Shown: piece after piece, positions 9,359-18,048 of the stretch
How positions within the stretch are numbered: position 1 is the first letter of the stretch
How the letters are laid out: each line of letters starts with the position of its first letter
NCBI GenBank assembly: GCA_963769585.1
Contig: CAVYMJ010000006.1
Location: 1,860,001-1,924,000, forward strand
Direction: 5' to 3'
Source of the DNA: SSC3 sp963769585
Lineage (GTDB): Bacteria > Actinomycetota > Actinomycetes > Propionibacteriales > Nocardioidaceae
Length of the DNA: 64,000 bases
Notes under the pieces: generated by a model
Told to the model about the DNA's origin: nothing
Databases searched by the model: none
Seen by the model: only the letters and a program-made list of their open reading frames with translations
Translations under genes and position numbers: made by a program

Positions 9359-9880
9359 GTGATCGCTCAGAAGACTTCGACGGGCATCGACTTCGACGTG
9401 GCCCTCGACGGGTTCGTGGACGCGATCATGCCGCTCCTGCCGATCATCATCCCGATCATCCTGCTGATCATGATCCTCGTGCTCCCCCTGCCCGGGCGTG
9501 GTCCGGGTGTCCAGAAACGTGACGTGTGGCGCGGCTTCAAGTTCGAGGCCCGCCGCATGGTGCTCACCCGTGCAGCCAATCAGTGCGAGGCACCCCTCCT
9601 CTTCGGCTGGGGCCGCTGCCGCCGCGTCGCGGACGAGGTCGACCACATCTACCCCTGGTCCAAGGGCGGCGCCACCATCGTCAGCAACGGCCAGGCCCTC
9701 TGCAAGCTCCACAACCGCAAGAAGTCCAACCTCACGCCGCCGTGGTGGTACGTCGTGGGTCTGGAACGGCGCCGTCGGACCTACTACCCGACAGGCACGT
9801 CTGTGCGTATTTCCGCCAAGATGGGCCTCGACGACAGAGCAGGTCGCGCTCGGTGGAACGAGCGACGAACAACCTCCTGA
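9359..9880 (+). CDS. Membrane-anchored HNH endonuclease
   Basis: 173 residues, starting at GTG 9359. A single strongly hydrophobic helix (about 23-44) is followed by a basic linker and an HNH domain: C76, C87, the metal-binding pair D95-H96 in EVDHIYPWSKGG, N110, C115 and H118 in LCKLHNRKKSN. The nuclease domain is predicted on the cytoplasmic side. HNH nucleases with a membrane anchor are unusual; the location beside AbiE genes and integrase relics suggests a defence or mobile-element role, which is inference. No ribosome site stands out. Confidence 0.85.
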   Translation: MIAQKTSTGIDFDVALDGFVDAIMPLLPIIIPIILLIMILVLPLPGRGPGVQKRDVWRGFKFEARRMVLTRAANQCEAPLLFGWGRCRRVADEVDHIYPWSKGGATIVSNGQALCKLHNRKKSNLTPPWWYVVGLERRRRTYYPTGTSVRISAKMGLDDRAGRARWNERRTTS

Positions 9881-9888
9881 CCACATCT

Positions 9889-9929
9889 ATACTTGGAATG
9901 TATCTTTTTGAGCGATACACTCCAAGTAT
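9889..9929 (+). promoter_or_regulatory. Inverted repeat operator over the abiEi start codon
   Basis: Arms ATACTTGGAATGTATC (9889-9904) and GATACACTCCAAGTAT (9914-9929) match at 15 of 16 positions with a 9-base T-rich spacer. The right arm includes the first two bases of the abiEi start codon, and a TATACT -10-like hexamer spans 9888-9893. AbiEi proteins are known to autorepress by binding inverted repeats upstream of their operons. There is no ribosome site between the arms and the ATG, so the message may be leaderless or nearly so. Confidence 0.85.
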
Positions 9930-10662
9930 GAAGTCGAAGGATGCCCTCCGCGCTCTGGCCGAGGTCACCGCCTATCAGTGGGGCATGGTGACGTCGGCAC
10001 AAGCCAGCATGCACGGCATCAGTCGGCTCGACCTGTCCCGTCTCGCCGCTGAGGGCCATCTGGAGCGCGTCGCCCACGGCGTCTACAAGGACGCCGGCGC
10101 CCCCGGCGACGAGTTCGATAATCTGCGTGCCGCTTGGCTGAGCACCGAACCCGCGCGGCCCGGACACGAGCGCATCAAGGATCTCGCTGGTGGTGTGGTC
10201 GTTGCTGGTGAGTCGGCGACGCTGCTGCACCGGATCGGCAACTTCAGGGCACTCAAGCACGAGTTCGTATCCCCTGTCCGTCGACAGAGCCAACGCCAAG
10301 AGATCCGCTACCGGCAGCGTGCCATCGATCCGAGGGACGTCACACTTATGGAAGGGCTCCCGGTGATGACCCGGGAACGGACAATCGCCGACCTCGTGGA
10401 AGACGTGGCCGACCTCAGTCTCGTCGCCGACGCCCTGCGCGATGCATCCTGGCAGACTCGCCTCGATCTGGGGCACCTTGAGGAACTCCTCGCTCCCCTG
10501 GCGGCACGCAACGGGTGCGCCCGCGGGGACGGCGCCGCTCTCCTGAGTCGGCTCATGCAGATCGCGGGCCTCGACGTCGAATCGCTGTCCCGACTGATCG
10601 AGGCATCGCCAACGCTGGGGACACTGGCGCAGGTCGCACGACGGGTCTCGAACGTTGGCTGA
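9928..10662 (+). CDS. abiEi: AbiEi-type antitoxin / transcriptional repressor
   Basis: 244 residues. The N-terminal winged helix (about 5-60: TAYQWGMVTSAQA, ISRLDLSRL, HGVYKDAG) matches AbiEi_4 proteins, and a C-terminal domain follows (EIRYRQRAI, RTIADLVEDVADLSL). In type IV AbiE systems this protein represses its own operon and counteracts the AbiEii toxin. ATG 9928 is chosen because the HTH begins a few residues later. The operator above overlaps this codon. The downstream toxin gene starts 8 bases before this stop. Confidence 0.9.
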   Translation: MKSKDALRALAEVTAYQWGMVTSAQASMHGISRLDLSRLAAEGHLERVAHGVYKDAGAPGDEFDNLRAAWLSTEPARPGHERIKDLAGGVVVAGESATLLHRIGNFRALKHEFVSPVRRQSQRQEIRYRQRAIDPRDVTLMEGLPVMTRERTIADLVEDVADLSLVADALRDASWQTRLDLGHLEELLAPLAARNGCARGDGAALLSRLMQIAGLDVESLSRLIEASPTLGTLAQVARRVSNVG

Positions 10663-11566
10663 GCACGAGCCCTACTCCACTCCGCGAGGCGTCGAGAACG
10701 CGATCAAGGACGCCGCGAGGCGGGCAGCTGCTGCCGATCCGTCACTCGACATCAACAAGCGGATCCAGCTGGAGTACTTCAACCGCTTCCTGAGCCGCGT
10801 GTTCTCCGAGGCCGAGGACTCCGAGTGGGTGCTGAAGGGCGGCACGGGCATGCTCGCCCGAGTGCCCTCGACCCGCGCCACTCGGGACATCGACCTGTAC
10901 CGCCGCGGCTTCACTCTCACCCAAGCTCTCGACGACCTGATCCGGCTGGCAGCGATCGACCTTGGCGACCACTTCCGGTTCCAGTACGTCAGCCACACCC
11001 AGTCGATCGGCAACGACACCCAGCCCTACACCGACGGCTACCAGGTCAGGTTCGAGATCCTCATCGGGCTCAGCACCAAGGGCTCGCTGCAGGTGGACCT
11101 CGCCGTCGGCACCGGGATTACCGGAGAGGTCACCACGACCGACCCGGCGAACGCACTGGAGCTGCCGCGCCTCGTCAGCCACCAGTACCGCCTCTACCCC
11201 GTCGTCGACCAGATCGCTGACAAGGTCTGCGCGACCATGACCGAGTACAACGAACGCACGTCGAGCCGCGAGAAGGACCTCGTCGACCTTGTCGTGTTCG
11301 CGACCACGCAGGACATCGACGGCACCGCGCTGCGAGTTGCCACCGTCACCGAGTCACGCCGACGCCAGATGGAGCCGTTCGACAGCTTCGCGGTGCCCTC
11401 CGCGTGGGGAGCCGGCTACGCCAAACTCAGCAGGCCTGTCCCCCACTGCGCCGATTACCGCACCGTGGGCCTCGCCGCCGATCTTGCGAAGCGCCTCATT
11501 GACCCCGCGCTCTCCGGCGATGCCGATGGCAAGACGTGGTCGCACGAGACGCTGTCCTGGGCTTAA
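10655..11566 (+). CDS. abiEii: AbiEii-type nucleotidyltransferase toxin
   Basis: 303 residues, starting at TTG 10655 and overlapping the antitoxin stop, so translation is coupled. The nucleotidyltransferase signature is intact: WVLKGGTGML (GG at 62-63) followed by TRDIDLYR (D78, D80). The later KDLVDL motif (about 210) belongs to the same family. Known AbiEii-like toxins transfer nucleotides to tRNA or other targets and block growth during phage infection. The pair looks functional. Confidence 0.92.
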   Translation: MAEHEPYSTPRGVENAIKDAARRAAAADPSLDINKRIQLEYFNRFLSRVFSEAEDSEWVLKGGTGMLARVPSTRATRDIDLYRRGFTLTQALDDLIRLAAIDLGDHFRFQYVSHTQSIGNDTQPYTDGYQVRFEILIGLSTKGSLQVDLAVGTGITGEVTTTDPANALELPRLVSHQYRLYPVVDQIADKVCATMTEYNERTSSREKDLVDLVVFATTQDIDGTALRVATVTESRRRQMEPFDSFAVPSAWGAGYAKLSRPVPHCADYRTVGLAADLAKRLIDPALSGDADGKTWSHETLSWA

Positions 11567-11586
11567 GGCCAGTCGTCAGAGCGCCA

Positions 11587-11602
11587 GCCCGCCTCGGCGG
11601 GC
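11587..11602 (+). terminator. Short GC hairpin after abiEii
   Basis: Six-pair stem GCCCGC-CTCG-GCGGGC, 20 bases after the toxin stop and without a T-run. It is a weak terminator candidate. The surrounding 11567-11781 carries no other recognisable feature. Confidence 0.4.
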
Positions 11603-11781
11603 GACCTCCCCCGCCGGTCGAGCGCATCGGCGGCCGTGACATTCACGACGCTTCCCCCACTGGTGCCCGACGATTGTTTGTCACTCGTATGCATTGCAGA
11701 TCAAGGACGGTCGCTGCCCTCAAGAACGACTATGGCGCCCCGGCTCCTGCGGTCCTCTCCGCAGTCGGTTTACGAGTCCGG

Positions 11782-11937
11782 CTATACAGAAGCCCCCGAG
11801 TATGGCGCCTGCGACGACGCCGCGAACGGCGCGCCAACGGCCCAATACGGCGCCTCAGGAGGCGGGGGATTCAAGAGCCCCCAGACTCCGGCTCCCAAGC
11901 ACACGGCGCCGATGACCCCGGCGCCTATGAGTGCCAT
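11782..11937 (-). CDS. Small single-helix membrane protein
   Basis: 51 residues from ATG 11937, which is preceded on the minus strand by GAGGTGAG at proper spacing; a longer form from 11976 is possible. Residues 2-21 (ALIGAGVIGAVCLGAGVWGL) form one transmembrane helix followed by a Pro-rich tail (NPPPPEAPYW). It resembles no family I can name. It lies opposite the AbiE operon in the island and could be a small toxin-like or accessory membrane peptide; that is speculation. Confidence 0.45.
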   Translation of the reverse strand: MALIGAGVIGAVCLGAGVWGLLNPPPPEAPYWAVGAPFAASSQAPYSGASV

Positions 11938-12139
11938 CAACTCACCTCGACGACTGCGCTTGTTAGGACCCGACATCGATCAGTCTCCGAACCGGGAAGT
12001 GCAACTCACTCTGAACCTGACCATTAGGAGCGAACGAGCTGCGCGACGGCGTAACTCACCTAGTGGAAGGCCGTAGGCTTGCCCAGAAGTGCCGGCCACC
12101 GTGCATCATCCTGTCGCGAGTTTCGGCGAGACCGGCATG

Positions 12140-12358
12140 TCACGAACGACGCCCGACGCGTTCCGCGAAGGCGTCGAGCGCGTGAATGACGCCTTGGGCG
12201 ATCCACGCCCGGTTACGCTGCCCGCCGCCCGCACGTTTGAGGATGCCCGCTTCCTCGAGTTGCTCGACGGCACGTTGGGCCGCAGACAAGGCGACGCCCA
12301 TGGCGATGCGGCCCTGTGCCGGCGCGGTAGCGCGCTGCAGCTCGCGGTGCTGTCGCCG
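12140..12358 (-). pseudogene. Fic-family C-terminal winged-helix relic
   Basis: The minus-strand segment AQRAVEQLEEAGIL-KRAGGGQRNRAWIA-QGVIHALDAFAERVGRR and its stop is the C-terminal winged helix that ends many actinobacterial Fic/DOC adenylyltransferases. The catalytic HxFxDGNGR motif and everything upstream are missing; the relic starts right at the 3' end of the BTAD/AAA regulator. A recombination junction probably lies near 12360. Confidence 0.65.
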
Positions 12359-12359
12359 G

Positions 12360-15300
12360 TCAGCGGGGTGAGGTGATGAGCTCCCGCAGCTGCTGAAGGC
12401 GGGTCGCCGTGACGGCGTGCCCACCCCTGACCGCAATCGCGAGTGCCTCCTCGATGAGGCCTCCCGCGTCGTGGTCACCGCCCCGTACCGCGAGCTCGCA
12501 GCGCGCGAGGCGGGATTCGTAACGGGACAGTTCCGGGCCTGCCGCGAGGGCCCTGTCGATGTGGATTGCAGCCTCGTCCAGACGGCCCTGCTCGAGCAGG
12601 ACCTGCGCCAGCCTGGCTTGACCCCAGCACCGGAACATCACGAAGTGCTCGCCGCTGATGCGCAGGCTCTCCTGGAACGCGGCGATGGCGGCTGCATGGT
12701 CGCCCAGGGCGGCATGGGCAACGCCCACCGCAAGCGACGTGGTGGCCATCGAACCGCGGTGTCCGATACGCCGGCCCAGGGCCAGCCCGGCCTCGGCGAC
12801 CTCGAGGGCTTCGTTTGCGCGTCCGCACCCGACCAGCACCTCGGCATGGTGCCAGCACGTCATCGCTTCGCCCTCGGCGTACGCGAGGCGGCGCGAGAGC
12901 TCGAGAGCCGCACTGGTCTCCACGAGTCCCTCCGTCGGACGACCGGCGAAATGGAGGCCGTGCCCCCCGGTGGACCGCGGCCACACCGCGCGGAGCAGGT
13001 TGCCACTGTCGGTAAACAGCCTGGCGGCGCGGTCGAACTGCTCGATGCCCCCGGTGATGTCCCCGCTGCCGAAGGTGGTCATCGCCCGGGCCTCGACGAT
13101 GTCGGCCATGCCCGCGGCGTCACCCACGGAGGTGAACAGGGCGAGCGCCTCGTCGAAACGCGCGTCGGCGAGTGCGTTCCGGTCGAGGTTCAGGTCGACG
13201 AGCGCGCGGACGTACATGGCACGTGCCCGCGCACCGAGGTCGTCACCGGCCTCGGCGAGCGCCAAGTCCGCCAGCTCCGAGGCACGCAGCAGGTCCTCGG
13301 CGCCGAAGGTGAGCTGGGCCAGCCGGGTCAACAAGCGAGAGCGCACAGGGCCCGACTTCGCCGTGGCGAGCGCGGCACGCAGGTCGTCGCGGGCCGCTTC
13401 CAGCTCACCCTTGCGGGCGAGCGTCTCCGCACGAACTTCCAGCAGGGAGGTGCGGACGCTGAGGGTGGGTTGGAGCGCAAGCCCCTCGGAGGCCAGTTGT
13501 TCGGCCTCGTGGTCCGCGAAACGATTCATCCGGGCCCTCGCCGCCGTCGCGTACGCCGCAGCGGCGGCCGCGGAGTCCCCGGCACCGGCCAGGTGCCGCG
13601 CCCGCTCGTCCACCGGTCCCTCATCACCGGCGAGCGTGTCGGCGAGGCGTTGGTGCAGCCCTGCCCGCTCCACCGGATCGAGACGATCACCGATGGTCTC
13701 GCCCACGAGGTCGTGGTTGACGCGGAAGCCCTCGATGTCATGGTGCACGAGGTGGTTCCGGGACAAGTCGCGCAGCATCCTGATCGCGTCGTCGACCGAC
13801 ACGGCGCAGGCAGCCGACAGCAGCCGGGCGGGCACAGGACGCGCCAGCAGGGACAAGGCGGCCAGCAGTCGCCGCGCATCGCGCGGGAGGCGCTCGAACT
13901 GGCGCCACACTGCGTCCCGCTGGCCCGCGCGGGCCAGGTCGCGCACCCGGTCCGGTTCCGGCTCCTCGACCACGTCCCAGCCGCCGGCCGCGTTGCGCTG
14001 CAGCAGGCCCTCGGCCTCGAGCTTGCGCGCGACCTGCAGCACCGCGAACGGCGTCCCGTCGGTGTGTTCGCCGAGCGCGGCGGCGACGGCCGACGAGGAG
14101 ACCAGGCGGCGAACGGCATCGATGCCGAGCGGGCCGAGCGGTACGTCGACCGGCTGGCTCTCCCCGACGTCTGTCAGGAACCGGGCGACCGGCGAGTCCT
14201 CGGCGACCTCCTCGGGACGGTAGGCGAACACCATTGCCACGTCGGGGCTCCGTCCTGCGAGCAGCGCCAGGAGTTCGAGGCTGCTCGAGTCGGCCCACTG
14301 GAGGTCGTCTACGACAAGCAGCGAGGGTGCGGTCGCCTCGACGATCCTAAGGAGACCCTGCTTGACCAGCGCGCGCCGTGATTGCGGGTCGACAGGCGGT
14401 CCCGTCTCCTCGAGGTCGGGCACCATGTCGGCGAGGGCGGCGAGCGTGGTGGCACCGAGCAGCCGGTGCAGGTCGAGCGCGGCCGTCGGTGGGCTCTGCA
14501 CTAGTGACCGCGCCAGGCCCCACGGCTCCTCGCGTTCCGGAAGGACCGCACGGGCGAATAGCACGGGCCGCGACGCCTGAGCGCATAGCGCGTCGAGAAG
14601 GCGTGACTTGCCCAAGCCGGAGCGACCTGAGACGACCGCGGTCCGCTGGCGGGCGCCTAGTTCGAGCAGTTCGCTGAGCTCGCGATCACGGCCCACCAGT
14701 GGGGGTTCGTCGGAGCGTGGGGATCGTGGCCGCGGAGGCACCGTGCGGGCCGGCAGCGTCCCGCGCAGCAGCTGCTCGTAGATGGACACCGCGTCCGGCG
14801 AGGGATCGATGCCGAGCTCGTCGGCCAGCATCCGCCGCAGGTCGAGGTACGTCGCGACCGCTGCGGCCTGGTCGCCCTCGGCGGCATACGCTCGTACGAG
14901 GAGCAGATACGCCGCCTCCCGTAGCGGCTGGCGTCCCACCGCCTGCGCAGCGAGAGCGACGGCCTCTCGGGCGTTTCCCGAGCCGAGCAGTCCGTCCGCG
15001 CCGATCTCCAGCGCGTCCTGGTGGAGCCGCTCGAGCCGGTCGCGGTGCGGTTGAGCCCAGTCGGCGTACGCGTCCTCGGCAAGGGGTTCGTCCCACAGCT
15101 TCAGGGCCGCCTGCGCCGCTCGGGCCGCTGTGAGGTCGTCTCCCCGCGCCCGGGATGCTCGGGCCTTCCCGACGAGCTCCTCGAAGCGTTCGATGTCCAC
15201 GCGGACCTCGGCCCCGTCCTGGAGCACGTAGCCATTACTGGCGGTCTGGATTACGTCGGACTGTCCGAGCGCGCGGCGGGCCCGGTTGACGACCACGTTG

Positions 15301-15494
15301 AGGTTGGTTGCGGGATCGGCCGGCAGCTGGTCCCCCCACAGCGCTTCGATCAGGCCGTCCCGGGACACCACCCGCCCGCGCTCGGCGGCGAGGATCCGGA
15401 CCAGCTGGCGCACGCGCCGCCCGCCGAACTCCGCAGCCTCGACCGCGCGGCCGCCCCGGCGTACCGCAAACCTGCCCAGCAGGTCGATCTCCAC
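12360..15494 (-). CDS. BTAD / AAA-ATPase transcriptional regulator (SARP-type)
   Basis: 1044 residues. Order: OmpR-type winged helix (1-93, GRRVRQLVRILAAERG and ALWGDQLP), BTAD (about 100-245), AAA/NACHT-like ATPase with Walker A GRSGLGKS (290-297) and Walker B LLVVDDLQWAD (from 392), then TPR-rich helical repeats to the end. It lacks the C-terminal LuxR HTH that many similar large regulators carry, so DNA binding must come from the N-terminus. Divergent from the methyltransferase-yceI operon with 103 bases between, which makes that operon its most likely target. Confidence 0.9.
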   Translation of the reverse strand: MEIDLLGRFAVRRGGRAVEAAEFGGRRVRQLVRILAAERGRVVSRDGLIEALWGDQLPADPATNLNVVVNRARRALGQSDVIQTASNGYVLQDGAEVRVDIERFEELVGKARASRARGDDLTAARAAQAALKLWDEPLAEDAYADWAQPHRDRLERLHQDALEIGADGLLGSGNAREAVALAAQAVGRQPLREAAYLLLVRAYAAEGDQAAAVATYLDLRRMLADELGIDPSPDAVSIYEQLLRGTLPARTVPPRPRSPRSDEPPLVGRDRELSELLELGARQRTAVVSGRSGLGKSRLLDALCAQASRPVLFARAVLPEREEPWGLARSLVQSPPTAALDLHRLLGATTLAALADMVPDLEETGPPVDPQSRRALVKQGLLRIVEATAPSLLVVDDLQWADSSSLELLALLAGRSPDVAMVFAYRPEEVAEDSPVARFLTDVGESQPVDVPLGPLGIDAVRRLVSSSAVAAALGEHTDGTPFAVLQVARKLEAEGLLQRNAAGGWDVVEEPEPDRVRDLARAGQRDAVWRQFERLPRDARRLLAALSLLARPVPARLLSAACAVSVDDAIRMLRDLSRNHLVHHDIEGFRVNHDLVGETIGDRLDPVERAGLHQRLADTLAGDEGPVDERARHLAGAGDSAAAAAAYATAARARMNRFADHEAEQLASEGLALQPTLSVRTSLLEVRAETLARKGELEAARDDLRAALATAKSGPVRSRLLTRLAQLTFGAEDLLRASELADLALAEAGDDLGARARAMYVRALVDLNLDRNALADARFDEALALFTSVGDAAGMADIVEARAMTTFGSGDITGGIEQFDRAARLFTDSGNLLRAVWPRSTGGHGLHFAGRPTEGLVETSAALELSRRLAYAEGEAMTCWHHAEVLVGCGRANEALEVAEAGLALGRRIGHRGSMATTSLAVGVAHAALGDHAAAIAAFQESLRISGEHFVMFRCWGQARLAQVLLEQGRLDEAAIHIDRALAAGPELSRYESRLARCELAVRGGDHDAGGLIEEALAIAVRGGHAVTATRLQQLRELITSPR

Positions 15495-15597
15495 CTGACC
15501 ATCGTGCCTGCTCCGGCTATCCGGCCGCTACGACACGGCTATCCCGTCCCGGAATGGTGGGCGTTGCGCTCGACACACCACCTGAAGGAGTCCTCGC

Positions 15598-16656
15598 ATG
15601 ACCATCAACGAAGACCGGCTCCGCGAGTTCGTCGGCCGGTTCGCCAGCGACCTCGGAGCGGTGCTCCACGCCTCGACCGTCCTCGTCGGCGACCGGCTCG
15701 GGCTGTACGTCGCGATGGGCGACAGCCAGCCCGTGACCCCAGCGCGGCTTGCGGAGAAGACGGGCTACCCGGAGCGTTACGTGGCCGAGTGGCTAGCCGC
15801 ACAGGCGGCCAGCGGCTATGCGGAGTACGACGCGGCGACGCAGCAGTTCTGGCTCACTGAGGAGCAGGCGTTCGCGTTGACCAGCCCCGACAACCCGCTC
15901 TTCGCGCCCGGCGGCCTCCAGGTCGCCGCCTCGACGATCGCGGACGTCGACCTGATCGCCGAGGCGTTCCGCACCGGCCGGGGGGTCGGCTGGGGCGAGC
16001 ACAACCACAACCTCTTCGAGGGCACCGACCGGTTCTTCCGACCGAACTACATCGGCAACCTGGTCGACCACTGGCTCCCGGCCCTGGACGGTGTCGTCGC
16101 CGAACTCGAGACCGGTGGCCGCGTCGCCGACGTCGGCTGCGGCTACGGCGCCTCGACGATCCTGATGGCGAAGGCCTTCCCGAACGCGACCTTCGTCGGC
16201 AGCGACATCCACGCCCCGTCCATCGAGGCAGCCCGCAAGGCGGCTGCGGATGCCGGCGTGGCCGACCGGTGCACCTTCGAGGTGGAGACCGCGACCAGCT
16301 ATTCGGGCACGGGCTACGACCTGGTGACGCTCTTCGACTGCCTCCACGACATGGGCGACCCGGTCGGCGTGGCGTCCCACGTCTGCTCAACCCTGGCCGA
16401 CGACGGGACGTGGCTCCTCGTCGAGCCGAACGCCGCCGACCGCATGGAGGACAACTTCAACCCGGTCGGCCGCATCTTCTACTCGGCCTCCACGATGATC
16501 TGCGTGCCCAACTCGCACAGCCAGGAGGTCGGGCTCGCGCTCGGCGCCCAGGCCGGCGAGGCCCGGACCAGGGAGGTCACGGAGCACGGCGGCTTCACCC
16601 GGTTCCGCCGGGCGGCAGAGACGCCGTTCAACGCCGTCTACGAGGTTCGGCCCTAA
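15598..16656 (+). CDS. SAM-dependent methyltransferase with N-terminal winged helix
   Basis: 352 residues, ATG 15598 after GAAGGAG. The N-terminal ~90 residues form a winged-helix dimerisation-like domain (LAEKTGYPERYVAEWLAAQ). The class I SAM fold follows with motif I VADVGCGYG (176-184), then ATFVGSDIH and LFDCLHDMGDP. This is the layout of the Rv2258c group and of O-methyltransferase relatives. The substrate is unknown. The yceI gene follows in the same direction 35 bases later. Confidence 0.88.
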   Translation: MTINEDRLREFVGRFASDLGAVLHASTVLVGDRLGLYVAMGDSQPVTPARLAEKTGYPERYVAEWLAAQAASGYAEYDAATQQFWLTEEQAFALTSPDNPLFAPGGLQVAASTIADVDLIAEAFRTGRGVGWGEHNHNLFEGTDRFFRPNYIGNLVDHWLPALDGVVAELETGGRVADVGCGYGASTILMAKAFPNATFVGSDIHAPSIEAARKAAADAGVADRCTFEVETATSYSGTGYDLVTLFDCLHDMGDPVGVASHVCSTLADDGTWLLVEPNAADRMEDNFNPVGRIFYSASTMICVPNSHSQEVGLALGAQAGEARTREVTEHGGFTRFRRAAETPFNAVYEVRP

Positions 16657-16691
16657 CTGCAACCACCCACCCACCTGCCACAGGAGTCAAC

Positions 16692-17270
16692 ATGACCAAT
16701 CAAATCGACACTTCCGATGCTCCGACCGCAGTCCTCGCGGACATCTCCGGCCATTACAGCATCGACCCCGCACACACCCGTCTCGGGTTCGTCGCCCGGC
16801 ACGCGATGGTGACCAAGGTCCGCGGCTCGTTCACCGAGTTCTCCGGCACCGCCCACGTCGACACCGCAGACCCGAGCAAGTCCTTCGTCTCGATCACGAT
16901 CGTCGCGAGCAGCATCGCCACCGGTCAGCAGCAGCGCGACGACCACCTTCGCTCGGGGGACTTCTTCGACATCGAACGGCATCCGGAGATCACCTTCCTC
17001 TCGACCTCGGTCGGCCGCAACGGTGACGAGTGGACGATCACCGGCGACCTGACCATCAAGGGCGTCACCCGGCCGGTCCGCGTGCCGTTCGAGTACACCG
17101 GCTCTGCCAAGGACCCTTACGGCAACGTAAGGATCGGCCTCGAGGGCGGTGCGGCCATCAACCGCAAGGACTGGGGTCTTACCTGGAGCGCCCCGCTCGA
17201 GACAGGCGGCGTCCTCGTGTCGGACAAGGTCGAACTCGAGTTCGACGTCTCCGCGATCAAAGGCGACTGA
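16692..17270 (+). CDS. YceI-family lipid-binding protein
   Basis: 192 residues, ATG 16692 after CAGGAG. Typical YceI pattern: YSIDPAHTRLGFVARHAMVTKVRGSF near the N-terminus (split here as YSIDPAHTRLGF and HAMVTKVRG), DDHLRSGDFFDIERHPEITF in the middle and a C-terminal lipocalin-like beta barrel that binds isoprenoid lipids. No signal peptide is visible, so it is probably cytoplasmic, as in many actinobacterial members. Co-transcribed with the methyltransferase. Confidence 0.93.
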   Translation: MTNQIDTSDAPTAVLADISGHYSIDPAHTRLGFVARHAMVTKVRGSFTEFSGTAHVDTADPSKSFVSITIVASSIATGQQQRDDHLRSGDFFDIERHPEITFLSTSVGRNGDEWTITGDLTIKGVTRPVRVPFEYTGSAKDPYGNVRIGLEGGAAINRKDWGLTWSAPLETGGVLVSDKVELEFDVSAIKGD

Positions 17271-17302
17271 GCGTTCGCAGGCATCGCCCGACCTCCGCGC
17301 AC

Positions 17303-17327
17303 TGGCCCGCCCGTGACGGGCGGGTCA
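17303..17327 (+). terminator. Terminator hairpin after yceI
   Basis: Ten-pair stem TGGCCCGCCC / GGGCGGGTCA (one G-T pair) with loop GTGAC, 33 bases after the yceI stop. Confidence 0.75.
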
Positions 17328-17490
17328 GTCGTCTCTGGGGACCGCCCGTCGCCCCAGTTCCGTCGACGGGAAGATGGCGCAACGAGGCTCCGGTTGACGC
17401 AGTCCCCAGGCAAGGGGTGGCCGATTCTCTCGAAGCCAGCCGTGTTCGGCACGCACGAACTGGTGACTATCGTGGAGCCGAGGAGGCAGC

Positions 17491-18048
17491 ATGACCAATC
17501 CCATCCAGTCCGTGGTCGTGCTGTCCCGGGCCATCGATCAGGCGGTCGACGTCCTGGCGGCCATCCGCGCGGACCAGCTCTCGCTGCCCACCCCTTGCGC
17601 GGAGTGGGATGTGAAGCGGCTGATCGAACATCTGGTGGCAACGCCCGGCATGGCCATCGTGATGGCCCGCGGAAACACCCCTGACTGGTCGGCCGAGCCT
17701 GCGCCGCTCGGCTCCGATTGGGCCGCGACCTTCCGGTCGGCGGCCGACGACCTGATGGGCGTGTGGCACCAGGCCGGACACTCGGCCGACCCCCGGAAGG
17801 TTGACTGGCAGATCGCCGAGTTCGCCGTGCACACCTGGGATCTCGCCATCGCCACCGGCCAGTCCACCGACCTGGATCCTGAGGTGGCGCTGCGCGGACT
17901 GGCCTTCATGTCAAGGGCGCTGTCGACACCCGAGGCTCGCGGCCACTACTTCGGGCCCGAGGTGCCGGTGCCCAACGACGCCTCGCCGTATGACCGGATC
18001 GCGGCGTTCGCCGGTCGAGACCCGAGCTCGCAGCCCCCTCCGCGGTGA
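17491..18048 (+). CDS. TIGR03086-family metal-binding protein (DinB / maleylpyruvate-isomerase fold)
   Basis: 185 residues, ATG 17491 behind GAGGAGG. The signature LPTPCAEWDVKRLIEHL near residue 30-46 and the second His in FAVHTWDLAIATG match the TIGR03086 group of DinB-fold proteins, in which three histidines bind a metal. Related enzymes are mycothiol-dependent isomerases or transferases, consistent with an actinobacterial host. The actual reaction is unknown. Confidence 0.88.
   Translation: MTNPIQSVVVLSRAIDQAVDVLAAIRADQLSLPTPCAEWDVKRLIEHLVATPGMAIVMARGNTPDWSAEPAPLGSDWAATFRSAADDLMGVWHQAGHSADPRKVDWQIAEFAVHTWDLAIATGQSTDLDPEVALRGLAFMSRALSTPEARGHYFGPEVPVPNDASPYDRIAAFAGRDPSSQPPPR

Noticed and set aside
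12417..14381. 654-residue plus-strand frame inside the BTAD/AAA regulator
   Set aside because: Arg/Gly/Val-rich antisense shadow; the minus strand carries Walker motifs and TPRs in frame.
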